Of a DNA stretch of 64,000 bases, positions 24,145-32,511 are shown piece by piece. A program made the translations under genes and the position numbers. Each line of letters opens with the position of its first letter. Position 1 is the stretch's first letter. Under the pieces are notes generated by a model that made no database searches, had not been told where the DNA came from, and worked only from the letters and a program-made list of their open reading frames with translations. This stretch comes from an uncultured Eubacteriales bacterium (GTDB taxonomy: Bacteria; Bacillota; Clostridia; Oscillospirales; CAG-272): positions 1 to 64,000 of the forward strand of contig URAP01000005.1 in the NCBI GenBank assembly GCA_900545935.1, given 5' to 3'.

Positions 24145-25146
24145 TCATATCAGCCATGTAGACAGCCCGCCCTTTTCGCTTGCAGAGGGAGAGCTTGACG
24201 TGCTGTCGAGCGAGAAGCCGAATACGAGCTCGAACATCGACTCTGCCTTTTCGGGATATTTCAGCCCGGAGAGAAAAGCCCTTGCACGGCTCAGTATCTG
24301 ACTGCGCTCGCCGTCGCTCGATGCCTTGTCGTAGTCCTTCTTATACTGCTCGAGCGCAGAAACGATGGTCTTTTGGTCGGACGGCGAGTAGCCCGTGCTG
24401 CCCGATCGGGAACCGGAGCTGCCGCTGCCGGAGCTTGAGCTGCGCCGCTGCGCAAGGCTCGCATCGTACTGCCGCTGCTTCTCGGCGAGGCTCGCATCGT
24501 ATTGACGCTGCTTCTCGGCGAGGCTTGCCTCGTACTGACGTACACTCTCGTCAAACTCCCGCTGCCATTGCTCATCCTTTACCGTGTCGCGTGCGGCATC
24601 GTACTCATAGTCGCGTGCGCTCTCATATGCTGCAGCGAGACGCTTGAGATCTGTTTGCCAGTCCGAAACGCCGTCACGGTAACGGTCGTAGTATTCATCA
24701 TCGGTGTCGCGATATTCCGAGAGAAGCGTGCGCATGTCGTCTCCCTCGTCACGATAGCGGGTGTAGGCGAGCTTGTACAGCTGAGGTATGATGTCGCCGA
24801 GCTCGGACATTTTCTCTCCGTATGCCTGAGAACCCGCGGTCGCCGCATATGAGCTTCCGTAGCCTCCGGTAAGCGAGGATACACGCCCCACGGTGTCCTT
24901 CATTGCACGCTTTGCGTCACGTGCGTATCTGTCGCTGTATTCGCGAAAGAGCGCATCGCCGCTTGCCTCGTATTTAAACGGTTCGCGTGAGGAGAGCGAG
25001 CCGAGCAGCGAATCTATCTCGTCGGCATACGGTGATGAATATTTGCCCGGCTTTTCGTTTTCGCGTGCTTTAAGGGCAGCCGAGGCTTCGGCAGTGCTTA
25101 TCGTGCCCTCTATCTCGGTCGTGTTTTTCTTCTTTTTATTCTGCAT
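24145..25146 (-). CDS. Phage structural protein, possibly tail/ejection related
   Basis: About 333 aa, hydrophilic and mostly helical. The sections PGKYSSPYADEIDSLLGSL, then KDTVGRVSSLTGGYGSSYA and DDEYYDRYRDGVSDWQTD, match a conserved but uncharacterised protein of Firmicutes phages as I remember it. Near residue 220 there is a 12-residue tandem repeat (YDASLAEKQRQ, three copies), then a Ser/Gly-rich linker. I chose ATG 25146 (MQNKKKKNT), which follows GAAAGGAAAAACTGAT; the longer frame to 25194 overlaps the previous gene. In a tail-tube-less particle it could be the needle or an ejected protein; that is inference. Confidence 0.65.
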   Translation of the reverse strand: MQNKKKKNTTEIEGTISTAEASAALKARENEKPGKYSSPYADEIDSLLGSLSSREPFKYEASGDALFREYSDRYARDAKRAMKDTVGRVSSLTGGYGSSYAATAGSQAYGEKMSELGDIIPQLYKLAYTRYRDEGDDMRTLLSEYRDTDDEYYDRYRDGVSDWQTDLKRLAAAYESARDYEYDAARDTVKDEQWQREFDESVRQYEASLAEKQRQYDASLAEKQRQYDASLAQRRSSSSGSGSSGSRSGSTGYSPSDQKTIVSALEQYKKDYDKASSDGERSQILSRARAFLSGLKYPEKAESMFELVFGFSLDSTSSSPSASEKGGLSTWLI

Positions 25147-25147
25147 A

Positions 25148-25312
25148 TCAGTTTTTCCTTTCTCGGGTCCCCGATGTGCTCCGCTCTGCCTCATACCGGT
25201 CTATCAGATAGTTCAGCTGTTGTGTAAGGGAACACAGGTAATTTTTCAGCTGCATTATCTGCTCCTCGGTCGTGCGTGCGGAGACGCACGGGGGCTCGAT
25301 ATGTTCGGTCAA
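25148..25312 (-). CDS. Small phage protein, predicted coiled coil
   Basis: A 54-aa protein starting at TTG 25312, directly behind a strong AAGGAGGAATCAAG; the frame is open further to 25342 but lacks a site there. The sequence PPCVSARTTEEQIMQLKNYL then SLTQQLNYLIDRYEAE suggests a short helical coiled coil. Similar small proteins accompany this structural module in related phages. Its stop is 1 nt before the next ATG. Confidence 0.6.
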   Translation of the reverse strand: MTEHIEPPCVSARTTEEQIMQLKNYLCSLTQQLNYLIDRYEAERSTSGTRERKN

Positions 25313-25495
25313 CTTGATTCCTCCTTTCCGTATATACGTCATATATATCCGTTTGCAATATGCGGCGTCGTCTATTCTTATTTGGATAGTCTATCAATAT
25401 CGAATGATGTTTTCGGCATATCGGCATATCGGCGCACCGGATGTCAATGCTTTCCGTCGTGTGTCGATGCGGATACATCGAGCCGCTGCCCGATA

Positions 25496-27259
25496 TCAGT
25501 ATATCGAACCGCGCTCGGATATCATGGTGAGCATCGTTATCCTTGCATAGCCGCGTCCGCTCAGACGCAGGTGCAGATGGTCGCATCTGCGCGGCAGGAT
25601 CGGGAGGGTAATGCTTCTCGGCTCGTCGGCACCGACCGTTCCGAGCTCCTGCCACTCCCCGCGCGAATCGTACCGAACGGAGATGCCTACACTCGCGCCT
25701 TGATCCGCAGCGATTCGCAGGATGAGGCGAGACAGATACTCGTGCTCGCCCATGCTGCCGCTGATTGCACCGCTGACGGCGTACCAGCGTACCGGCTCGC
25801 TGTCGGTGATACCGCTGCCGCCGACCGAGCGTATGACCGCTTTGTTGTTCCGCTCTGTATAGTACAGCTCTCCCTCGATCGAGGCGAACTGACGGACGGC
25901 GGTGTTATCCTCTCGGTGCCACAACCGCTTACGTGAATCGTAGACAAACAGTGAGTACCGCCCGTTCGAGCCGCGCATCGAGACATAGTATTTCTCTCCG
26001 AGCGCGCCGCCGACGGCACAGTCGTATACATCGGTACCGAGTGCGTCGCCGACAAAGGTAGGAAGCGAGCCGTCATATGCGTATATACCGCGCCGACTCT
26101 TGTAGTAGAGAATGCCGCCTGCCGCCGCAACGCTGTCGCCGCAGTCCTTTTGAACGCCGGGACAGGTGAGCGAGCGGAGCGAGTAGAGCGAGGGGTATTC
26201 TCCGTAGACCTTGTGTATGGCATTTTCGGTAAAGAAATGCGGGTATCCCATATATGCCGCAGCACCGGTAAATTCACCGCCGCTGCCGACCGTCAGAGCA
26301 TAGCTGTCGGTGCTCAGTCCCTCGAAAACATTCCAGTTGCGGAAGTCGCCGAGCGCGCTTGCATATATGCAGTTGACCTGCCGTCCGCCCTCGTCCGTTC
26401 CGCTTCGGCAGCCCCACAGGCGGTTTCCGCATTCAAAAACGATGTCGCACTTAGGCATCTTTCTGCTCAGCTTGACCGCCGCCTTTTCTGCATGCTTATC
26501 TATGCTGCCGGGGATTACGACCGAACCGGTTCCCACCGATGCAATCACGGCGGAGTCGGGCAGCAAGCCGCCGCAGAGAGCGTCGCTTGCCGTTATGCTC
26601 ACTCCGTCTCCCTCAGAAAACGGAATGCTGCCGCCGACGGTGATGCGTACTCCCGCAGCCTGAACCTCCTGCCACTCACCGCCCGAGCGAAATCTCAGTA
26701 TATCTGTGTCGCCGGAGGTGTCGAGCCAGTAATCGCAGCTTGCTTCGGGCGAGGCCGCGGAAATGATTATCACGGCATCCGGCTCGCCGAGAGGGCATGG
26801 ACATATTGTTGCGGAGGAGCTTGTCTTTTCGGCATCAATGCTTCCGTTATCAGTCATATCGGAGAGGCTTACGTATTTTCGGTCGGGAAAGATCACGGCA
26901 TAGCTGCCCATCATTACGATGCGGGTGTCAGGCGTGCCCTGCAGACCGAGATCGACTATACGAGTATGTGTCTCGCCGCCACCCGAATATGTCGGATTAT
27001 CGTCGGCTATGAAGCAGCTTCCGTGTACGTAGCACAGCCGCTCGCCGACAGATATCGCCGCGACGGTATCGCCGTCGCCGAGCGCCGTGTCGACCGTCCC
27101 GCGTCTGCTGCGCGGGGAGAGGGCGGGGTATGCCGATGAGCTTAGGTTTTCGACCTCGGAAAAGCCCTCGGTCCCGCGACGGTCGCGCGCGTCGTAGCCG
27201 CCGAACACACTTACCGTCTCCGCGCGTCTTTTCGGCTGATCCAACATCGGCATTTTCAT
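25496..27259 (-). CDS. Phage tail-associated protein, beta-propeller-like
   Basis: A 587-aa beta-rich protein without membrane segments. It opens with GGYDARDRRGTEGFSEVENLS, which resembles hub or nozzle proteins that start from a list of values to fit. The middle, CGNRLWGCRSGTDEGGRQVN then ALGDFRNWNVFEGLSTDSYA and YMGYPHFFTENAIHKVYGEY, and ILYYKSRRGIYAYDGSLPTF, look like propeller blades. The position after two small neck-like genes suggests a role like tail tubular protein B or P22 gp10. The family assignment is from memory and should be tested by structure prediction. Confidence 0.65.
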   Translation of the reverse strand: MKMPMLDQPKRRAETVSVFGGYDARDRRGTEGFSEVENLSSSAYPALSPRSRRGTVDTALGDGDTVAAISVGERLCYVHGSCFIADDNPTYSGGGETHTRIVDLGLQGTPDTRIVMMGSYAVIFPDRKYVSLSDMTDNGSIDAEKTSSSATICPCPLGEPDAVIIISAASPEASCDYWLDTSGDTDILRFRSGGEWQEVQAAGVRITVGGSIPFSEGDGVSITASDALCGGLLPDSAVIASVGTGSVVIPGSIDKHAEKAAVKLSRKMPKCDIVFECGNRLWGCRSGTDEGGRQVNCIYASALGDFRNWNVFEGLSTDSYALTVGSGGEFTGAAAYMGYPHFFTENAIHKVYGEYPSLYSLRSLTCPGVQKDCGDSVAAAGGILYYKSRRGIYAYDGSLPTFVGDALGTDVYDCAVGGALGEKYYVSMRGSNGRYSLFVYDSRKRLWHREDNTAVRQFASIEGELYYTERNNKAVIRSVGGSGITDSEPVRWYAVSGAISGSMGEHEYLSRLILRIAADQGASVGISVRYDSRGEWQELGTVGADEPRSITLPILPRRCDHLHLRLSGRGYARITMLTMISERGSIY

Positions 27260-27621
27260 ATCCGATCGCCTCCGAGATAGTTCAGCTCACGCCGAGTCGG
27301 TCGGTGCGAGCGTATGTAGCTGCGGGCATATGCCTCCCATAGATTCTGAAGCAGTGCGGTGGCGTTGTTGTATCTGTCGATCTCCCCGCCGACGTAAGCG
27401 CTGCGCGCCTCGAGTACATGAAGATACAGCTCGTCGTAGGGCGGCGGGACAAGCAGCTCGGTATTGGCGGGCGAATCGACGGTATAGCCGCCGAATTCAC
27501 CGCCGGTTATTTCAGCACATACAGTGCGGTCGATGCTGTCGAGCCACGCTATACGCTCTGCCTCCGGCACACTACCGGGATGCAGCGAATCGGCGCGGTC
27601 GAGCGCTTCGCGCAGCGTCAT
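27256..27621 (-). CDS. Phage head-tail adaptor-like protein
   Basis: A 121-aa protein starting at ATG 27621 (MTLREALDRADSLHPG). It has LLVPPPYDELYLHVLEARSAY and a helical C-terminal part with RYNNATALLQNLWEAYARSY. Size, helical content and position after the capsid fit a connector of the gp4/gp6-type, but this is inference from order. It overlaps the upstream and downstream genes by 4 nt, so translation is coupled. The frame is open to 27717, but that extension lies inside the upstream gene. Confidence 0.6.
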   Translation of the reverse strand: MTLREALDRADSLHPGSVPEAERIAWLDSIDRTVCAEITGGEFGGYTVDSPANTELLVPPPYDELYLHVLEARSAYVGGEIDRYNNATALLQNLWEAYARSYIRSHRPTRRELNYLGGDRI

Positions 27622-27890
27622 GCATTTGTCCTGTCTGCGACCGCAGCGGCACGGTCGCAGTATTCGATAGCCATTCCGAGACACTGCTCTCTGTGCTCGA
27701 GCACCTCGGCGGCGCACTCGGGTATCTCGACCTCCGCACCGCGCTTGATATACCAGTTGCGGTCGTTAACGGAGACGAAAACATCGCCGTCGTCCTCGCT
27801 GATCAGAGGTATCTTTACGCGGACGAGCCGCTCGCCGGGGTATGCGTTTGTTGCCTTGATTACTTCCTTGTTTGCATTCTTGTTTGCCAT
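27618..27890 (-). CDS. Small phage protein following the capsid gene
   Basis: A 90-aa protein, MANKNANKEVIKATNAYPGE at the start, then VKIPLISEDDGDVFVSVNDR and NWYIKRGAEVEIPECAAEVL. The VSVNDRNWxIKRGxEVEVP pattern recurs in small proteins encoded after N4-gp56-type capsids, as I recall. It could be a capsid-associated or decoration protein. GAAAGGAAGATACGGCT precedes the ATG. Confidence 0.6.
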   Translation of the reverse strand: MANKNANKEVIKATNAYPGERLVRVKIPLISEDDGDVFVSVNDRNWYIKRGAEVEIPECAAEVLEHREQCLGMAIEYCDRAAAVADRTNA

Positions 27891-27984
27891 AGCCGTATCT
27901 TCCTTTCACGTTTTATGTCGTTTGTGTATTATGACTGTGTTACGCAGCCGTCATAGACTGCGTCGCCCGATGCGATAAGCAGTT

Positions 27985-28024
27985 CCCGGGCGGGCGGAGG
28001 ACAATATCCTATCCGCCCGGGAAT
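27985..28024 (-). other. Stable hairpin after the capsid gene
   Basis: TTCCCGGGCGG pairs perfectly with CCGCCCGGGAA, with a GGACAATATCC-type inner pairing in the loop. It lacks a U-tract on either side, so it is more likely to stabilise capsid mRNA or partly attenuate downstream genes than to terminate fully. Confidence 0.6.
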
Positions 28025-28041
28025 ACGGTTCAGCTTACGAA

Positions 28042-29028
28042 TCAGTTTGCTGTTGCGGTGGCGGAGAACTTCGAGCAGCACATGAGATCGACGAGATAGT
28101 TGTCTACGAGGATCTTAGCCGCCTTGAGTCCCTTCCAGCCGACGCTCGAGCGCTGATCGAGCGGATCAGCGGTGCCGGACGAGCCCTTTTGCTTGACAAT
28201 GGTCTGGAGGCCGCCTCCGGTGACCTCGGTAACACCGTAAGCACCGTCGCCGATGAAGAGGCAGTGGAATACCGCAAGACCGGAGGGATTGTCGGAGCCG
28301 CCTTTGTCGATCTTTGCCTCGGTTGACTGAACGAAGCGAACGCCCGCCATCTTTCCGATCTCTCCGGTGTAGAGGTTTTCGGGTGTCGCGTACTTGTGTG
28401 CGTCGATCCACTCGGGGTCGCGCATGAGGTCGTATGCGACATAGGGGTGAATGATGCATACATAGTCGCCGCCGATGGTGGGGGCATTCTGCGCACGGAG
28501 CTTTGCAACGACGCGCTGTACTACATCTACGGTGAGCTTTGCGCTTGTGTCGAGGTCTGCGGTTTTCGTAACCTCGGTCTCGACGAGATTTCCGTTGGTA
28601 TCTGCAACGTATTTAGGCGCGTAGCTTTTGTTTGTGCCGAGCAGCAGCGCATTGCGGACGATGGTGTCCATCGTAAGTCCCGCCTGCCTGCCGAGCAGCT
28701 TCGTCGTCTCGAGTATGGTGTTGTCTACTGCGGTCAGCTCGAGAACATCCGACTGAACAACATAGTCGCCGTACTGTGCGACGATTGCGGAGATGCTCGA
28801 TACCGAGAGGCTGCTGCCGCTCGGAGTTACTCCTTCGGTAAGCGCGGTGGTCGCTTTTGCAAGGGGAGAAAAGCGGCGGAAGTTTACCGTCTTGCCGCCG
28901 CCCTGCGGAATGGGACGCTTCTGTCCGAACTGCTCGTGAACGAGCATGGGGGATGCCTCGTCGATGAGGCGCATGTCATAAAAGGTTTTCATCTCTGCGG
29001 AGAGAGTGGTAGTTGTAACTGTGCTCAT
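28042..29028 (-). CDS. Major capsid protein, N4-gp56 family
   Basis: A 328-aa protein, start ATG 29028 (MSTVTTTTLSAEMKTFYD) behind AAAGGAAAG. The order FGQKRPIPQGGGKTVNFRRF, ALTEGVTPSGSSLSVSSISA, VAQYGDYVVQSDVLELTAVD, YVCIIHPYVAYDLM and TGEIGKMAGVRFVQST matches the N4-gp56/P22-like capsid family in HK97-fold podoviruses. A scaffold gene lies immediately upstream, as this class needs. It is the best family match in the cassette after TerL. Confidence 0.93.
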   Translation of the reverse strand: MSTVTTTTLSAEMKTFYDMRLIDEASPMLVHEQFGQKRPIPQGGGKTVNFRRFSPLAKATTALTEGVTPSGSSLSVSSISAIVAQYGDYVVQSDVLELTAVDNTILETTKLLGRQAGLTMDTIVRNALLLGTNKSYAPKYVADTNGNLVETEVTKTADLDTSAKLTVDVVQRVVAKLRAQNAPTIGGDYVCIIHPYVAYDLMRDPEWIDAHKYATPENLYTGEIGKMAGVRFVQSTEAKIDKGGSDNPSGLAVFHCLFIGDGAYGVTEVTGGGLQTIVKQKGSSGTADPLDQRSSVGWKGLKAAKILVDNYLVDLMCCSKFSATATAN

Positions 29029-29180
29029 TTTCTTTCCTTTCTGCATTTTGACTGTGTTGTTTCGGCGCTGCGTCACTCGGACGAGTCGAATGGTTTATGG
29101 CGCCGACGGGACTTCTCAATATCAAATGCTCGATATCGCGATGTGATATAAGTCGAAATCCCGTTGCCTGCGGCAGGATA

Positions 29181-30227
29181 TCAGAGAACTATTCGTTCGC
29201 CGCGCGCGACTCTGCGGGCAAGCTCATCGCGTTCTGCACGAGTCATATCTCCGACTCCGCAGGCATACGGCAGCGCGGCGGAGACCCCGTTTTCGGCGGG
29301 TCTTACCGTACCGGCTGCTATGCTGTCGGTCAGTTTGTTTACAGCCGAGAGTGCCGCACTGCGCATGGCTGCCGGCAGCAGCTCGTCACGGTGTACTACC
29401 TCGTAGGCGTCGCGCACTCCTGCGCCGCCTCTCAGCAGCGAACGGAAGCGCGGATCTGCTATCTCGGAGCGGAGGTCAAAGTCGGGATATAGCCTTGCGA
29501 CCTCATGCGCCTCCGCTGCCCAGCCGTGTGCGCGCCGCAGCGCTGCCGTATCGAGCGCTGCGCCGGTGCTGTCTGTTCTGCTGTCGGGGTCGGTTCTTTC
29601 TTCTGAGTCTCTGCCGGAGCTTTCATCCGAGAGATTGCCCGATGCGGTACCGGACCTTTCGTCGGTGCCGTCAGCCGATGTGTCGTTGTCGGAGTCGCTG
29701 CACCTGTCATTATCGTTTGCCGTGTCGTGCTCCGACTGAGCTTTGTCGGCTGTTGTAATGCCATGGCTTGTACCGCCGATCCCGGTAATGCCTTCGGCGT
29801 GCTTTTCGGAGCAGCCGTCTTGCTGCGAGGGGAGCATGTCGGCGCATGTGTCATTTTCTCCGCCCGTACCCGTCGCGGCAGAGCAGCCGAGAGCACGCGA
29901 CAGCGCAAGGTTAAGCGCATCGGTATCGCCGTCGTCTATGCCGTGCGATGCGGCAAAGCTGCGGAGGGTGGGTGACAGAGCCTCTAATCTCTTTACCTGA
30001 GCACTCATACCCCTTAGTCTCCGTTTCACCGCACCGCCGACCCGCTCGTCGTACAGCTCCTTGAATTTGCCCTTTATCAGGGACTCGAATTCGGCGCGCA
30101 TTGCCGCTGCGCCTTGCTCTGCGGGGGACAGAGCCGTATCACCCATGACCTTGTTTGCGTCGGTCGGAGCTGCTGCCCCGGCGACTGCGGGCGAGGTCGT
30201 GCCCGTGCCGATAGATTCGTTCTGCAT
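29181..30227 (-). CDS. Phage scaffolding protein
   Basis: About 348 aa, starting ATG 30227 (MQNESIGTG) behind AAAGGATCCGAA. The N-terminal helical region (AEFESLIKGKFKELYDERVG, VKRRLRGMSAQVKRLEALSP) and the C-terminal helical region (LYPDFDLRSEIADPRFRSLL and on) flank an Asp/Ser/Thr-rich low-complexity middle. Low complexity, high helix content and placement between portal and capsid are typical for scaffolds that direct capsid assembly and then leave. The sequence family is weak, so the call rests mainly on position. Confidence 0.78.
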   Translation of the reverse strand: MQNESIGTGTTSPAVAGAAAPTDANKVMGDTALSPAEQGAAAMRAEFESLIKGKFKELYDERVGGAVKRRLRGMSAQVKRLEALSPTLRSFAASHGIDDGDTDALNLALSRALGCSAATGTGGENDTCADMLPSQQDGCSEKHAEGITGIGGTSHGITTADKAQSEHDTANDNDRCSDSDNDTSADGTDERSGTASGNLSDESSGRDSEERTDPDSRTDSTGAALDTAALRRAHGWAAEAHEVARLYPDFDLRSEIADPRFRSLLRGGAGVRDAYEVVHRDELLPAAMRSAALSAVNKLTDSIAAGTVRPAENGVSAALPYACGVGDMTRAERDELARRVARGERIVL

Positions 30228-30449
30228 TTCGGATCCTTTCTGCATTTCTGCACGTATCGTGTGCGATACGCCTTTATTTTTACCGCCTCGGCGGTCATTT
30301 TGCCGCTGCGGCGGATAATAGGTTTGTAAATCTGTTTTTTTAAATATTTTAATGCTGAATATTTAAATGCGGAATATTTCAATGTGCATGTCCAATGACG
30401 ATGGTATATTCAATGCTCGCAGCATTATGTGCTTCCCGCGCTCATTACT

Positions 30450-32417
30450 TTACGGCTCGGCGCCGACGGCGAAGCTTTGTCTTGCCTTTCTTGTCGCAGC
30501 ACTCTCGGAGTGTGTCTCCGCGTCGGAGCTGCTGCCGGAAGCGCCGATGCCGTTTTGTGAGGCTGTGCCGCTTGACATCGCCGGTCCTATCGTACCGGAA
30601 CCCGTCGCTCCGTACCCGGCATATTCTGCCGCGCCGGATCGGATCACCGCTTCGAGCGTGCTGCGCAGATATGCGTCGCGGTCGCGTCTTATGCGTCCGA
30701 TGACCTGAGCCTTGCGGTCAAAATCCATCATGTCAAGGCATGAGAGCGCCTCGCTCGCTTTCTGCGGGTCGAAAAAGCCCGCCTTGAAGAAGCTGAGAGC
30801 AAGCTCGTTCTGTGCTGCACGTGAATACGGAGAGGATTTCTCCGCACTTATCTCGATATCAAAGAGCGGAGAGCTTTCGCCGAGCTCGATACCGAGCACC
30901 TCGCTTCTGTGCGGTGCAATGCCGCCTCTGTCGTAGCGGATAAAATGCTCGCTTCCGTCGTCTCCGATAAGACGGAAGCAGCGCGAGGCGGTGTAGAACT
31001 GACGTATCAGCTCTATGACCATCAGGCAGACGCGCTTGAATGCACGATATGAGGCGCGTGAGGAGTCCCGCTCGAGCCTGCTGCCTGCTTCCTGCATCGC
31101 CGCTATTGCCGATGCCGCAGTGACTCCCGCCGCCGTTCCGCCGCTTGTGACATCGCGATTTCCGGTCGTCTCCTTCAGCTCGTCTATCTTGTCGCGCAGA
31201 GCGGTTATATAGATACCGTCGAGCGAGACGGAGGGCAGCGGGCGGACGGTAGAGTCTGTTATCGCGCCTGCAACATGAACGATGTCGCAGGTCATGTCCG
31301 AATACTCGTCCTCATTTATAGGACTGTCCTCGGATATGAGTACGCGCGGAGCAGCTCCTGCGAGCATATTCTTCATCACTGCCTGACCTGCGCGGTCTAT
31401 GTATGCCTGACAGTCCTTGCCAATGTCGATGTAGCCGAAGCCTGCGGGAGAGTCTGGCATGGTGAACAGCGGATCGAAAACGAACGGATACATTCCGTGG
31501 TCATACAGTCCGCGCTCACGCAGCGCAGGATCATTTTCGGTCGCATACAGCACCTCCTCGCCGACGTATTTGCAGTAGTGCAGTATCTCCCTGCCGCCGG
31601 GCAGCACCTTTTTGTAGTACCAGTCCACGACTGCGACCTTTCCGGTGGTATCGACAGGATCCTCTCCCTCGTGTACAGCTATATCAGGTGTGCAGGTATC
31701 GAGCCTGCCCTCGAGAAACGGATATGCAGACATGAGCGCATCAAGGTCGCACAGACCGACCGAAAAGAGATTTCTCGAGCGCTGAATGTCGCGTATTCCC
31801 GGCTCCCAGTACAGTGACAGCGGGTCGATATCCCTTACCGTTATATCTCCGAGACCGCCCATGGCTGACTTGTCCCAGAATACTCCGTAAATGCCGGTCC
31901 CGCCTCTGCATTTTCTGTCCCATGCGTCCGAATACACCTGCTCGAAGTCGCAGCGGTCGAATATGATCGGCAGTATCGCCGAGAGCTTTTCCGCCTCCTC
32001 GCGGTCACCCTCCTCACGCGGAAGCACGCGCGGCGCGGGGATAGTGTCCATAGCCGAGGCATGTTTGTTTGCTATACAGTTGAACAGCCATGCGGAATTC
32101 GGATTTATGCTGCCGCGTTTGTCCGGCATGCAGTCGCGATGGCGCACGCGGTACCACTTTTCGTTTTCGACTATGCGGCGCTCGAGATTTGCCTTGCCGA
32201 GCTTATAGCGGCGCAGCGTTGCCTGCGCGCGCCGCACAGCCTCTGCGTCTATTATGCGTATCGGTGCGGATTCCTTTTGCTTTCTGCGCCCGCCGGGCGC
32301 TTTTTCGCTGCTCTGCGCGGCGCCGCCGTCCGGTTTTTCGCGCGTGATCTTTTCGCTGCCGCGCGTTCCGTTATCGCCGCTTTTGATACCTTCCTGCTCC
32401 TTTTCCATCTTGTTCAT
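30450..32417 (-). CDS. Phage portal protein, large podovirus (P22-like) type
   Basis: A 655-aa protein. A charged N-terminus is followed by RRIVENEKWYRVRHRDCMPD, NSAWLFNCIANKHASAMDTI, DFEQVYSDAWDRKCRGGTGI, and DIDPLSLYWEPGIRDIQRSRNLF. A helical TAASAIAAMQEAGSRLERDS stretch and the large size fit portals of podovirus type. The Ala/Gly/Ser-rich C-terminus may be the barrel or a disordered tail. It sits between TerL and scaffold, and AAAGGAACGAAAAGA precedes the ATG. Confidence 0.88.
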   Translation of the reverse strand: MNKMEKEQEGIKSGDNGTRGSEKITREKPDGGAAQSSEKAPGGRRKQKESAPIRIIDAEAVRRAQATLRRYKLGKANLERRIVENEKWYRVRHRDCMPDKRGSINPNSAWLFNCIANKHASAMDTIPAPRVLPREEGDREEAEKLSAILPIIFDRCDFEQVYSDAWDRKCRGGTGIYGVFWDKSAMGGLGDITVRDIDPLSLYWEPGIRDIQRSRNLFSVGLCDLDALMSAYPFLEGRLDTCTPDIAVHEGEDPVDTTGKVAVVDWYYKKVLPGGREILHYCKYVGEEVLYATENDPALRERGLYDHGMYPFVFDPLFTMPDSPAGFGYIDIGKDCQAYIDRAGQAVMKNMLAGAAPRVLISEDSPINEDEYSDMTCDIVHVAGAITDSTVRPLPSVSLDGIYITALRDKIDELKETTGNRDVTSGGTAAGVTAASAIAAMQEAGSRLERDSSRASYRAFKRVCLMVIELIRQFYTASRCFRLIGDDGSEHFIRYDRGGIAPHRSEVLGIELGESSPLFDIEISAEKSSPYSRAAQNELALSFFKAGFFDPQKASEALSCLDMMDFDRKAQVIGRIRRDRDAYLRSTLEAVIRSGAAEYAGYGATGSGTIGPAMSSGTASQNGIGASGSSSDAETHSESAATRKARQSFAVGAEP

Positions 32418-32511
32418 TCTTTTCGTTCCTTTCTTATATACTTTGTTTGTACAGATGTTGTATATTAGGTCGTATCGCGGTGCTGTGTAACGCCGTATCG
32501 CCGTATGCAGC

